Program-made: the position numbers and the translations under genes
The notes under the pieces: generated by a model
Seen by the model: only the letters and a program-made list of their open reading frames with translations
What the model was told of the DNA's origin: nothing
Databases searched by the model: none
In this document: positions 13,725-21,361 of the stretch, piece by piece
Position numbering within the stretch: position 1 is the first letter of the stretch
Layout: every line of letters begins with the position of its first letter
IMG/VR virus record: IMGVR_UViG_3300048573_000087
Span: 1-50,933 of that record
From: a virus
Direction: 5' to 3' (one strand)
Length of the DNA: 50,933 nucleotides

Positions 13725-15538
13725 GCGAGCCCAATCCGCAGATTTATCTTAATGGAAAATACCTTATCGTTGATGTTGAAACTACTAATCTCGATTATGG
13801 GGACCCGCGTAATACAAATAACCGCCTCCTACTGGCCGTGGCAAAACGGTGGGATGGAAAAAGGTTGGTTGCGTGGGGCTCCGAGTTTGAGCAGCAAGAA
13901 CTAAAAAAATGGGTGGATGAGGCTGATTTCATTGTAGCCCAAAATACCAAGTTTGAACTTGGTTGGTTCTATCGAATGGGGTGGGACCTTACCAAGATTC
14001 TTCCCTACTGCACAGTAATAGGAAAATATGTCTACGACGGGAATCGTCATTCTAAGCGCGATCTTAATTCTCTTGCTGAGTTTTATGGTGTGGCTGGTAA
14101 GGAAGGATACGTTGGGGCTCTTATTGCTCTTGGTGTTAATCCTTCTGATATTCCGCCTAGTTGGCTAAAGGAGTATTGCATACAGGACGTGGAAGCTGAG
14201 GAACAGATATTCCTAAAGCAGCGTAAGCAGTTGAATGGGATGGGGTTGTTACCTTGTGCCTATACCCGGAACATATTTACTCCGGTGCTGGTAGAACTAG
14301 AGTCTCGCGGGATGCAGTTGGACCCGGAACGAGTCCGAATCATCTACAATAACTACAACAAAAAGTACCTCAGACTCCAAAAGGAACTAGATGAATACAC
14401 AGCGGGAATTAATCAAAATAGTCCAAAACAAGTGGCCGAATTCCTTTACGACCGATTGGGTTTTAGTGAACCTGCGGACTTCCGAGGTAATCCCATTAGA
14501 ACAGACTCCGGTGGACGCACCACGGATAAGGACGATCTTAAACTCCTTAAGCCGCGTACTAAGCGCCAACGAGAGTTTCTTGACCTCTATCTTAGGTACG
14601 GCGAAGTCAAAGCCAAAGTAACCAAGTACCTCCAGAAGTTTGTGGATTGCTGCGACCAAGACGGTGGGTGGCTGCAAGCAAACTTTAATCAGTGTGTTAC
14701 CGTTACGCACCGGCTAAGCAGTAGCGGCACCAAACATAAAATTCAGTTTCAGAATATGGATAGGCAGTTGAAGCCCATATTCACAACAAGAAATAAGGGG
14801 TGGAGTTTTGGTGAGGCTGACGAAGCGCAACTAGAATTTAGAGTGGCTGTATTTTTGGGTAATGATCGACAGGGAAGGAAAGACGTTGAGGCAAAAGCGG
14901 ATGTTCACCGCTTCACGGCGTCGGTGCTGCATGATGTACCAGAGGCGGATGTTACGGGCGATTGGCGACAGGATGCTAAACCAGACACTTTCAAGCCTCT
15001 CTACGGAGGAACTAGCGGTACTCCGCAGCAACAGAAGTATTACAAAGCGTTTAAGGAGAAGTACAGCGACATAGCTAAGGTACAGGAGGGCTGGACCCAC
15101 GAGGTTCTAAAGAATAAGAAACTAACATTAGAGACAGGGTTTACCTTCTATTGGCCGTGGTGCAAAATGACCAAGACCGGGTATATAACCGAAACGGGTA
15201 AGATATACAATGGTCCAGTTCAGTATTTAGCCACAGCAGAGATTGTTCCGGTAGGAGTTACCTATTTGTGGCACAGGATGAAAGCGCAAAAGATGGAGAG
15301 TTTCTTGGTAAATACTGTCCACGACAGTGCCAATGGAGAAATAAAGCCGGGAGAGGAACAACAATTTACGGAACTTTCTCAGCAGGCAATGTCTAATGAT
15401 GTTGTGTGGTACTTGAAGAAAGTGTACAACATAGATTTTGATGTACGGTTGGATGCCGAGGTAACACTAGGCACTCATTGGAATGAGAAGAAAGGTTGGA
15501 AGGAAAAATGGTTAATAACAAACGAGGAGAGGAAATGA
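13613..15538 (+). CDS. polA: DNA polymerase I (family A) with 3'-5' exonuclease
   Basis: Replicative polymerase, 641 aa. The N-terminal DEDDy exonuclease has DVETT (54-58), AQNTKFELGWF (109-119) and YCIQD (188-192). Polymerase motif A is DEAQLEFR (403-410), motif B RQDAKPDTFKPLYGG (452-466, with the Arg, Lys, Phe and Tyr positions of the O helix) and motif C VHDS (569-572). No 5' nuclease domain; that activity is the separate gene at 16591. In motif A the usual Tyr after the Asp is Glu. The first 112 nt overlap the preceding gene; start as ATG 13613, with AAGGTG in front. Confidence 0.93.
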   Translation: MSKKAAEDRQREATEIASYRLPGHPLNQGTPSLPKHISEPNPQIYLNGKYLIVDVETTNLDYGDPRNTNNRLLLAVAKRWDGKRLVAWGSEFEQQELKKWVDEADFIVAQNTKFELGWFYRMGWDLTKILPYCTVIGKYVYDGNRHSKRDLNSLAEFYGVAGKEGYVGALIALGVNPSDIPPSWLKEYCIQDVEAEEQIFLKQRKQLNGMGLLPCAYTRNIFTPVLVELESRGMQLDPERVRIIYNNYNKKYLRLQKELDEYTAGINQNSPKQVAEFLYDRLGFSEPADFRGNPIRTDSGGRTTDKDDLKLLKPRTKRQREFLDLYLRYGEVKAKVTKYLQKFVDCCDQDGGWLQANFNQCVTVTHRLSSSGTKHKIQFQNMDRQLKPIFTTRNKGWSFGEADEAQLEFRVAVFLGNDRQGRKDVEAKADVHRFTASVLHDVPEADVTGDWRQDAKPDTFKPLYGGTSGTPQQQKYYKAFKEKYSDIAKVQEGWTHEVLKNKKLTLETGFTFYWPWCKMTKTGYITETGKIYNGPVQYLATAEIVPVGVTYLWHRMKAQKMESFLVNTVHDSANGEIKPGEEQQFTELSQQAMSNDVVWYLKKVYNIDFDVRLDAEVTLGTHWNEKKGWKEKWLITNEERK

Positions 15539-16164
15539 GCACAAGCGTGATTGAAGGACAGGTAAAGTTCGTCAAGCAGAATAACGGCGGTTATTATGCC
15601 GTATTGATGAGCGACGAACAGTGGTACGGATACACGAAAGAGAAGCCGCCGTTCGACAAGGGCGATAATATCCGCTTTGAGGTTGTAACCAATGGTAGAT
15701 TCCTGAACGTGGCACCAGATACAGTAGAGATTATTGCCGGTGGCCCTGCGCCAGCACGTAGTGCCCCGCCTGCCCGTAGGGCCGGTGGAGCACAAAAGTT
15801 CTCGACTGCTGGTAAGGATGAGTATTGGAAGGCCAAGGAGGCCCGCGATATAGTACATTACGCGAAACGGGATGCTCGTGATATTATGGTGCAAAATGAA
15901 ATTCGCCTACAGGCGTCACGTAACGCAGCCATCGAATTGATGGGTATTGCGTTGGCCAATAAGATAGTCGAGTTTGGCGAGCCTAAGAAGAAGGGCGCTA
16001 ATCTGGAAGTTCTGGCTACCTATGTGGACAAACTGACGCAGAAGTATTACGACGCAACCAAGGCCATCAATCCTGTTGTTGTAGAGGCTCCGGCTGTTGC
16101 GGAAGTTGATGAGGTTGAGGAAGTTACTGCTGGTGGTGATTTCCCCGACGCCCTAAACTTCTAA
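15535..16164 (+). CDS. single-stranded DNA-binding protein-like
   Basis: N-terminal ~65 residues (EGQVKFVKQNNGGYYAVLMS...) fit a small OB fold. A Pro/Ala/Arg linker, a helical segment and an acidic tail ending GGDFPDALNF follow, comparable to the acidic hydrophobic-ended tails by which SSBs bind partners. It overlaps the polymerase stop (ATGA) and starts behind GAGGAGAGG, so it is probably made in large amounts with the polymerase. Assigned from architecture and position, not from a diagnostic motif. Confidence 0.7.
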   Translation: MSTSVIEGQVKFVKQNNGGYYAVLMSDEQWYGYTKEKPPFDKGDNIRFEVVTNGRFLNVAPDTVEIIAGGPAPARSAPPARRAGGAQKFSTAGKDEYWKAKEARDIVHYAKRDARDIMVQNEIRLQASRNAAIELMGIALANKIVEFGEPKKKGANLEVLATYVDKLTQKYYDATKAINPVVVEAPAVAEVDEVEEVTAGGDFPDALNF

Positions 16165-16166
16165 AC

Positions 16167-16223
16167 GTGTTTGTAATTCTGTTGATTATTTGGTTTCTGT
16201 GGTACACGTTGTTCCGAGAATAA
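16167..16223 (+). CDS. possible membrane microprotein, 18 aa
   Basis: GTG-started frame almost wholly hydrophobic (VILLIIWFLWYTLF), filling the gap between two genes. No ribosome-binding site of its own, so it would depend on coupling to the SSB-like gene that stops two bases before. Could be chance. Confidence 0.3.
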   Translation: MFVILLIIWFLWYTLFRE

Positions 16224-16245
16224 TAAAAAAAAAAGGAAAATAATA

Positions 16246-16572
16246 ATGGCTGATAAGACCGAAGTTCTGTACGCCAACGAGAACTACTTTGTCCGAGTTG
16301 GTGAGTCCCCTGTTACTGCTGACTCCCCTGAACCACAGATAATGTATGCTGTGGTAAACAAAGTATCCCAAGTTGAGGAATACTTTACCAATCAGTTGTA
16401 TGAAGCCAAGCAGAATGCGTATTGGCTTAACTTCATGCTGCACAATAAGAACTGGGAGAAGGTTATGATAGAGAAAGCCGGGGGGTTTGATGTTCACTTT
16501 GCTACTGCCCCTGCTGCCGCCGCTGTTACGGCTCGCCAGCTTACCAGTGCTGGTCCTTTAGACCTAAACTAA
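16246..16572 (+). CDS. hypothetical protein, 108 aa
   Basis: Starts behind a poly-A run with AAGGAAAA. The core (ENYFVRVGESPVTADSPEPQ, then IMYAVVNKVSQVEEYFTNQLYEAKQ) looks like a beta sheet plus helix. The C-terminus is Ala-rich and low-complexity. It lies between SSB and the 5' exonuclease in the replication block. Its frame is the same as that of the exonuclease, separated only by a TAA and six codons made of the palindrome. Confidence 0.65.
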   Translation: MADKTEVLYANENYFVRVGESPVTADSPEPQIMYAVVNKVSQVEEYFTNQLYEAKQNAYWLNFMLHNKNWEKVMIEKAGGFDVHFATAPAAAAVTARQLTSAGPLDLN

Positions 16573-16573
16573 C

Positions 16574-16589
16574 GTAGTCTACAGACTAC
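16574..16589. repeat. 16-bp palindrome copy 11 (centre AC)
   Basis: GTAGTCT-AC-AGACTAC, one base after a TAA and one base before the ATG of the exonuclease gene. It fills the whole intergenic space. Confidence 0.95.
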
Positions 16590-16590
16590 A

Positions 16591-17454
16591 ATGGTTTGGG
16601 CGCCAAAACTTGCGATCATTGACTTCGATGTGATGTTGTATATGTGCGGCTACGCCGCTCAGCATACGCATCATAGAGTGTACGAAAAGGGGGCCGTGGA
16701 TTTCACGGCTTCCTTCAAGTACAAGCGAGAAGCCGTTGCCTATGTTAAGGGCATGGAGGATGAGTATGAGATAAAGGCTGAGACGGAAGTAGCACCATTC
16801 AGTCACGCTGCACAAAATGTCAAGCAGTTGATGTTGAAGATACGAGGGAGTATTGGAGCCGCTGCGTACAAAGGGTATCTCACTGGCAAAGGAAACTTCC
16901 GGGAGGTGTTGGCTACTATTCAGGGATACAAGGCTAACCGCGATCCTACGATGAAGCCGTACCACTACGGAGCCCTTAAGCGATATATTATCGACGAGCT
17001 TGGTGCTATGATAGTTGATGGATACGAAGCAGACGATGCACTTGGTATGGAGCAGATGAAATACTACCAGCCGGACCAAGAATTTGAGGTCTGCCGAAGT
17101 GTCATTGCTACCATTGACAAGGACCTCAATATGATACCGGGCTGGCATTATAACTTCCTACAGGGGAAATGCTTTCATGTCACGGAGTACGAGGGTATGG
17201 TTAGCTTCTATAGCCAGCTACTTACTGGAGACACCACTGATAATATAAGCGGCATTCACAAAGTCGGACCTGTTACGGCTGCAAAACTGCTACAAGGGAA
17301 ACTCACTGAACTCGATATGTTCCGCGTGGTTGAGAATGAGTATGCCCGAGCATTTCCCGGCGAAGATGTGCAAAAGAGGATAAAAGAAAATGGGCAGTTG
17401 CTGTGGATATGGCGAAAAGAAGGAGATTTATGGATACCACCGAACGAGAGATAA
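16591..17454 (+). CDS. 5'-3' exonuclease (T7 gp6 / FEN type)
   Basis: Metal-dependent 5' nuclease for primer removal and nucleotide recycling. Motifs: IIDFD (9-13), GYKANRD (112-118), GYEADDALG (144-152), IDKDL (175-179) and TGDTTDNISGIHKVGPVTA (212-230), the last including the helix-hairpin-helix DNA grip. The start at 16591 keeps IIDFD, which is essential. No ribosome-binding site lies between it and the palindrome, so translation probably re-initiates after the preceding in-frame gene. Confidence 0.9.
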   Translation: MVWAPKLAIIDFDVMLYMCGYAAQHTHHRVYEKGAVDFTASFKYKREAVAYVKGMEDEYEIKAETEVAPFSHAAQNVKQLMLKIRGSIGAAAYKGYLTGKGNFREVLATIQGYKANRDPTMKPYHYGALKRYIIDELGAMIVDGYEADDALGMEQMKYYQPDQEFEVCRSVIATIDKDLNMIPGWHYNFLQGKCFHVTEYEGMVSFYSQLLTGDTTDNISGIHKVGPVTAAKLLQGKLTELDMFRVVENEYARAFPGEDVQKRIKENGQLLWIWRKEGDLWIPPNER

Positions 17455-17624
17455 TCTGTACTATTAATTTTGGTATTAAGACACTCGACCCTTTTAAACT
17501 TCCGCCATTGCTGCGTATTACGGGCGGCTATGAGGGACTACAGGATACAATGTCGTACGCTACAACTATAAAGGAGAGACGATGGTGGGCTGCATGTTTC
17601 ATCCTAGGGCAACCGTTCGCATGA
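17430..17624 (+). CDS. hypothetical protein, 64 aa
   Basis: Starts behind AAGGAG (17420-17425) and overlaps the exonuclease 3' end by 25 nt. Begins MDTTEREIICTINFGIKT; contains RRWWAACFILGQ near the end. No family recognised. Confidence 0.6.
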   Translation: MDTTEREIICTINFGIKTLDPFKLPPLLRITGGYEGLQDTMSYATTIKERRWWAACFILGQPFA

Positions 17625-17824
17625 ACGATAAACTGTGGTACGTACAAGATCAACTAACACTGATTCGTCGGGCTCTGGAGCGCGGGCAGTATCGGGCTAA
17701 ACAGGGATGTGTCGCTAGCGAATTACTTGAGGTTTTTACTTACACTCTAGCTGAGTTGGATAGGGCGCATCTTGCCTTACTTGAAGAAATAAAGGGGAAT
17801 TATATAGATGACTCCCTTGCGTAA
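17582..17824 (+). CDS. hypothetical helical protein, 80 aa
   Basis: Starts behind AAAGGAGAG and overlaps both neighbours. The bulk (QDQLTLIRRALERGQYRAK, LLEVFTYTLAELDRAHLALLEEIKG) is amphipathic helix, suggesting a small helical bundle. Function unknown. Confidence 0.6.
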   Translation: MVGCMFHPRATVRMNDKLWYVQDQLTLIRRALERGQYRAKQGCVASELLEVFTYTLAELDRAHLALLEEIKGNYIDDSLA

Positions 17825-18509
17825 AGAAATTATTGGCAACGCCACCCTCTATCTCGGCGATTGTCTTGAGATACTGCCTACCTTGGGAAAGGTGGATGCG
17901 GTGATTACTGATCCGCCGTATCTAATAAGTTTTTCCACTGGTGGTAAATCAGATACAGAGCAAGGGAAAAAATGGAGCGGAATTTTGAAGCCATGTGATG
18001 TGTCTGTAGGAATACATCAAACGGATATTTCCAAATGGTTGTCTATCATCTCCTACGACGTGGAGCTATACATTTTCTGCAACGACAAAAATGTTTTTAA
18101 AGTCCTACAAGAAGCCGATAAATGTGGGCTGAGAACGCACAATATTCTTGTATGGAAAAAGCAAAACGCCACCCCAAACCGCTGGTACATGAAAAATTGT
18201 GAGTTTGTAGCTTACTTTTGGAGAGGTAGGGCCAAAGCTATAAAGAACATGGGGTCTAAACAGTGCATCGAAGTTCAAGGCGTCGAAAATAGGCAGCATC
18301 CCACGGAAAAACCAATAGAGCTTATGGAGCATTTTGTTAAAAATGCTGGGGAGGAAATACTCGACCCCTTCATGGGTTCTGGCACCACCGGAGTCGCTTG
18401 TATGAATCTAGGCCGTAAGTTCATCGGCATCGAGATCGAGCCTAAGTATTTCGAGATAGCTTGCGAGCGCATTGATAACGCCCAGAAGCAGGGGAGGTTG
18501 TTCGTATGA
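17808..18509 (+). CDS. DNA methyltransferase (N4/N6, DPPY type)
   Basis: S-adenosylmethionine-dependent amino-methyltransferase of beta order: catalytic DPPY (35-38) comes before the SAM-binding DPFMGSGTTG (186-195), with HPTEKP (164-169) in front of the latter. No restriction gene is adjacent, so this is a solitary phage enzyme, likely protecting phage DNA from host restriction. Target sequence cannot be read from the protein. The start overlaps the preceding gene by 17 nt. Confidence 0.9.
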   Translation: MTPLRKEIIGNATLYLGDCLEILPTLGKVDAVITDPPYLISFSTGGKSDTEQGKKWSGILKPCDVSVGIHQTDISKWLSIISYDVELYIFCNDKNVFKVLQEADKCGLRTHNILVWKKQNATPNRWYMKNCEFVAYFWRGRAKAIKNMGSKQCIEVQGVENRQHPTEKPIELMEHFVKNAGEEILDPFMGSGTTGVACMNLGRKFIGIEIEPKYFEIACERIDNAQKQGRLFV

Positions 18510-18544
18510 GTGCCAAGGAAGTTAAGGATATAAATCCCAAATAA
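18506..18544 (+). CDS. possible 12-aa leader or micropeptide
   Basis: ATG overlaps the methyltransferase stop (ATGA) and stands eight bases behind a strong GGGGAGG; peptide MSAKEVKDINPK. May be a real micropeptide or a coupling device for the membrane gene at 18558. Confidence 0.25.
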   Translation: MSAKEVKDINPK

Positions 18545-18557
18545 AGCACGAGCTAAG

Positions 18558-18827
18558 ATGAACGGCGATCTAATCAACGGATTATTTGAGTTGTTTGGTG
18601 GAGTGCTGCTGTGGAAGAATGTTCGGCAGCTTCATAAAGACAAAGAGATTAAGGGAGTACATTGGGCTCCCGTTATGTTCTTCGCGGCGTGGGGGTATTG
18701 GAATCTGTATTACTACCCCTCGCTTAATCAATGGTTCAGCTTTATGGCTGGTATCAATATAGTAACAGCCAATACGGTTTGGGTAATTCAAATGATGTAT
18801 TACTTGAGGAAAAATAAAAATGAGTAG
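18558..18827 (+). CDS. small membrane protein, 89 aa
   Basis: Three hydrophobic segments are visible: INGLFELFGGVLLW (6-19), APVMFFAAWGYWNLYYY (37-53) and FSFMAGINIVTANTVWVIQMMYYL (61-84). The pattern KNVRQLHKDKEIKGVHW between the first two resembles that of small phage membrane proteins and loosely the half-SWEET/PQ-loop fold. Inner-membrane location likely; it could influence lysis or superinfection. No firm family. Confidence 0.7.
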   Translation: MNGDLINGLFELFGGVLLWKNVRQLHKDKEIKGVHWAPVMFFAAWGYWNLYYYPSLNQWFSFMAGINIVTANTVWVIQMMYYLRKNKNE

Positions 18828-18857
18828 TTTAATTGGCGAAACATCGGGGTACTCACA

Positions 18858-19565
18858 TTGAATAATGACGCCGGACGTATGCTAGTTGATAAACTAGCGA
18901 AAAACGTTAATAGCGAAAATTCTGTATTCGACGGGGACAAAACACGCAGTTGTTTCAAGGACCATACGGAGGCATATATTGAGACTGCTACGGGCGGTAA
19001 ATTTCACTTCATGGCACCGACTGAGGATGAAGTCAGTATTCTTGATATCGCTCATGCCCTTAGTAATCAGTGTCGGTACACTGGCCATTGTGCTCGGTTT
19101 TATAGTGTTGCTGAACATTCTGTACTGGTGGCGAGTTTGGTTCCTCCCGAGTGGCGTATAGCGGCCTTGCTGCACGATGCCAGCGAAGCCTATCTTACGG
19201 ACGTAGCGGCACCTGTTAAGCCGTTCCTAAGCAGCTACAAAGACATTGAGCTAGGTATTATGAAGGTCATTGCCAAGAAGTTTAAGTTCCTGTGGCCTCC
19301 GGTAAAGGAAATTAAACACGCCGATCTAGTGGCGTTACTGGTTGAGGCACGGCAGCTTATGCCGTCTGGTGGAGAGCATTGGCGGGAGAACTCTATGATT
19401 GAGCGGGATGCTTTGCCGAAGATTCAGATTGCCTGTATGCCTCCTACCGCAGCTAGACTAGTATTCCTTAGGGTGTTTGAGGAACTTACAGGAGAACAGG
19501 TGCTGCCGCGTGTGGCTACTCCTACTAAACAGGAATCTAAGATCATTATGAGTGCAACCAAATGA
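18858..19565 (+). CDS. HD-domain nucleotide phosphohydrolase
   Basis: 235 aa. HD superfamily metal site: YTGHCARFYSVAEHSVLVA (74-92, His87), LLHDASEAYLTD (104-115, His106-Asp107) and KHAD (153-156). This is the phage/bacterial family that includes YfbR-like 5'-nucleotidases and the DatZ dATP triphosphohydrolases of diaminopurine phages. Start uncertain: TTG 18858 gives the full frame, with no strong ribosome-binding site; ATG 18879 is an alternative. The first ~45 residues are unlike the family and may be an extension. Confidence 0.82.
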   Translation: MNNDAGRMLVDKLAKNVNSENSVFDGDKTRSCFKDHTEAYIETATGGKFHFMAPTEDEVSILDIAHALSNQCRYTGHCARFYSVAEHSVLVASLVPPEWRIAALLHDASEAYLTDVAAPVKPFLSSYKDIELGIMKVIAKKFKFLWPPVKEIKHADLVALLVEARQLMPSGGEHWRENSMIERDALPKIQIACMPPTAARLVFLRVFEELTGEQVLPRVATPTKQESKIIMSATK

Positions 19566-19639
19566 CACCCTATATTCTCTATATCATTGGTAGTGCTTGC
19601 TTTTTAGTTGGAAGTATAATTGCTCTGTGGAGTCTATAA
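19562..19639 (+). CDS. transmembrane microprotein, 25 aa
   Basis: Its ATG overlaps the HD gene stop (ATGA) and its TAA overlaps the next start (TAATG), so it fits exactly between two real genes with no spare base. The peptide is a single hydrophobic span (YILYIIGSACFLVGSIIALW). Perfect coupling on both sides makes chance unlikely. Function unknown. Confidence 0.6.
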   Translation: MTPYILYIIGSACFLVGSIIALWSL

Positions 19640-20097
19640 TGACAGAACCTACCGGAAGAAAGAATGATACTGGAAAGGCCCGTATTGGGTTGATCTCTGA
19701 TTTCGCCTTATGGCAAGAGGCGCGTGTAATGACTTTTGGAGCACAAAAATATGCTGCACATAATTGGCGCGGAGGTATTAGTTGGAGTAGGCTTATTGAC
19801 GCTTGCCTACGTCACATCCATGCTTTTAATTCCGGGGAGGACATGGACCCGGAAACAGGATTATCCCATCTTGCTCATGCACGCTGCTGCTTGGGATTCC
19901 TGCTTGAATACACTCAGACACACAAGGAACTCGATGACCGATTCAACCTTATCGAAGCCGTCAATGACCAAAGACTTAGGGAAACCATTGCTGATTCGGA
20001 AGAAAAACCCAAAGAAACGATTACTACTCAAGAGCCACTTCGAGAAGATGACGCTGGAGGACCTACGACGGAAGGGAGTAAAGAACCCTCGGTATGA
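19639..20097 (+). CDS. DUF5664-type dATP/dGTP diphosphohydrolase
   Basis: The first ~95 residues carry the family pattern: RKNDTGKARIGLIS (7-20), FGAQKYAAHNWRGGISWSRL (33-52), then RHIHAFNSGEDMDPETGLSH (58-77) and LAHARCCLGFLLEY. These proteins hydrolyse dATP/dGTP and occur in phages with altered nucleotide pools. The last ~50 residues are charged and probably disordered. The 3' 164 nt overlap the endonuclease gene in another frame. Start by TAATG coupling to the microprotein. Confidence 0.8.
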   Translation: MTEPTGRKNDTGKARIGLISDFALWQEARVMTFGAQKYAAHNWRGGISWSRLIDACLRHIHAFNSGEDMDPETGLSHLAHARCCLGFLLEYTQTHKELDDRFNLIEAVNDQRLRETIADSEEKPKETITTQEPLREDDAGGPTTEGSKEPSV

Positions 20098-20515
20098 AGA
20101 ACTCGGTATACCGTACACAGTGGAAGCTGTCTATAATCCTGATTGGATTCTACCAAACGGAATCATTGTGGAAACCAAAGGGAACTTTGATGCTGACTCC
20201 CGGTCTAAACATCTACGAATACAAGCACAATGGCCGTGGCTGGATATTAGATTAGTATTCCAGCGAGACAATAGGCTCTATAAGAAATCAGAAACGTATT
20301 ACAGCGAATGGTGCAAAAAACATGGGCTCAAATATGCAGTTGGAAAGGTGCCAACATCATGGCTAAAGGAAAAGAAGAAGGAACCGGGATATATGGCTGC
20401 TATCGGTGCGGAGCCGTGGGTGGAGAAATCCGCGGAATTACCAATGATAATGGTCCCTTACGAGTCGGTTGTGGGGAGTGCGGAGAAGAAAACACCATCG
20501 TTACATTCCAAGTAG
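19934..20515 (+). CDS. endonuclease I (T7 gp3-like Holliday junction resolvase)
   Basis: Core motif PDWILPNGIIVETKG (69-83) gives the catalytic Asp70, Glu80 and Lys82 of the T7 endonuclease I family. FDADSRSKHLRIQAQWPWLD and TYYSEWCKKHG complete the fold. It resolves branched DNA and degrades host DNA. Start at 19934 has AAGGAA six bases upstream; in-frame alternatives are 19964 and 20048. Overlaps are 164 nt with the gene before and 157 nt with the gene after. The C-terminal ~45 residues, coded in the second overlap, lie outside the known fold. Confidence 0.87.
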   Translation: MTDSTLSKPSMTKDLGKPLLIRKKNPKKRLLLKSHFEKMTLEDLRRKGVKNPRYEELGIPYTVEAVYNPDWILPNGIIVETKGNFDADSRSKHLRIQAQWPWLDIRLVFQRDNRLYKKSETYYSEWCKKHGLKYAVGKVPTSWLKEKKKEPGYMAAIGAEPWVEKSAELPMIMVPYESVVGSAEKKTPSLHSK

Positions 20516-20631
20516 CATTGGATTTACTTAATGAAAATCATTTCCATGACCGACTTCGCGGCGGCCTGTGTTACGAAAAGTCCGTGGATGATCTTGACGA
20601 ATTCCTTGGAGAATTAAAAGATGGCGAATAA
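20359..20631 (+). CDS. zinc-ribbon protein, 90 aa
   Basis: Two knuckles, CYRCG (14-18) and CGECG (38-42), form a complete zinc ribbon. An acidic C-terminus (KSVDDLDEFLGELKDGE) follows. Starts inside the endonuclease gene behind AAAGGTG. Probably binds nucleic acid or a polymerase; no specific family. Confidence 0.65.
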   Translation: MAKGKEEGTGIYGCYRCGAVGGEIRGITNDNGPLRVGCGECGEENTIVTFQVALDLLNENHFHDRLRGGLCYEKSVDDLDEFLGELKDGE

Positions 20632-21361
20632 GCCACGTATCCTTATATGGGACATTGAGACATTTCCGAACCTAGTAATGTCGTGGGGGCTGTGGGTAAA
20701 TGGTGCCCTGAACCACGATAGCGTCGTGCAGGAGCGCAGTATCATTTGTGGTAGCTGGAAGTGGTTAGGTGAAAAGAAAGTACACTCCGTTGCTATTGAT
20801 GTTAAAAATCCAACTGATGACGCCGAGGTTGTTGGTGTTCTTCACGGTATAGTTTCTAGTGCGGATGCTGTAGTTCATCATCATGGGGACAGCTTCGATT
20901 TGCCGTGGTTAAAGGCAAGATCGGTATTCTACGATCTTCCTCCCATACCGCCATTGATTCAGATTGACACAAGGAAACTTGCCAAGAAAGCCTTTTACTT
21001 CAACTCGAACAAGTTGGACTACTTGGCTAAATTCCTTGGTTTCGGACGTAAGCTAAAGACAGACTTTGATCTGTGGAAGAAGTGCCTAGCGGGGGATCAA
21101 AGTGCGCTGGATAAGATGGTACGGTACAATAAGCGAGACGTGCTGCTTCTTGAGAAGATATATAAGCGGTTAGTACCGCACATTCCAGCACCGTTGAATC
21201 GTGTGTTGTTTGTAGACAGGGAGGTATGTCAGAACTGCGGTAGTAGCCATGTGCAGTACCGTGGGTTTTATTACACACCCACCAGTAAATTTCGTAGGTA
21301 TCAGTGCATGGCAAAGGGTTGTGGTACGTGGAGTCGGTCTACTAAGAAGGAGAAAAGATGA
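20621..21361 (+). CDS. DEDD 3'-5' exonuclease with C-terminal zinc ribbon
   Basis: RNase H-like fold: WDIETFP (10-16, Asp11 and Glu13), HHHGDSFDLPWL (86-97, Asp93) and YNKRDV (168-173, Tyr/Asp), the DEDDy layout. Residues 200-240 add a zinc ribbon (CQNC at 202-205, CMAKGC at 228-233). It resembles stand-alone exonucleases related to PolB proofreading domains. The polymerase at 13613 has its own proofreading domain, so this one probably serves recombination, repair or host DNA breakdown. GGAG precedes the start. Confidence 0.82.
   Translation: MANKPRILIWDIETFPNLVMSWGLWVNGALNHDSVVQERSIICGSWKWLGEKKVHSVAIDVKNPTDDAEVVGVLHGIVSSADAVVHHHGDSFDLPWLKARSVFYDLPPIPPLIQIDTRKLAKKAFYFNSNKLDYLAKFLGFGRKLKTDFDLWKKCLAGDQSALDKMVRYNKRDVLLLEKIYKRLVPHIPAPLNRVLFVDREVCQNCGSSHVQYRGFYYTPTSKFRRYQCMAKGCGTWSRSTKKEKR

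Noticed and set aside
9329-20631. Calling this a confirmed diaminopurine (Z) phage
   Set aside because: PurZ is not in the window; the companion families also occur in ordinary phages.
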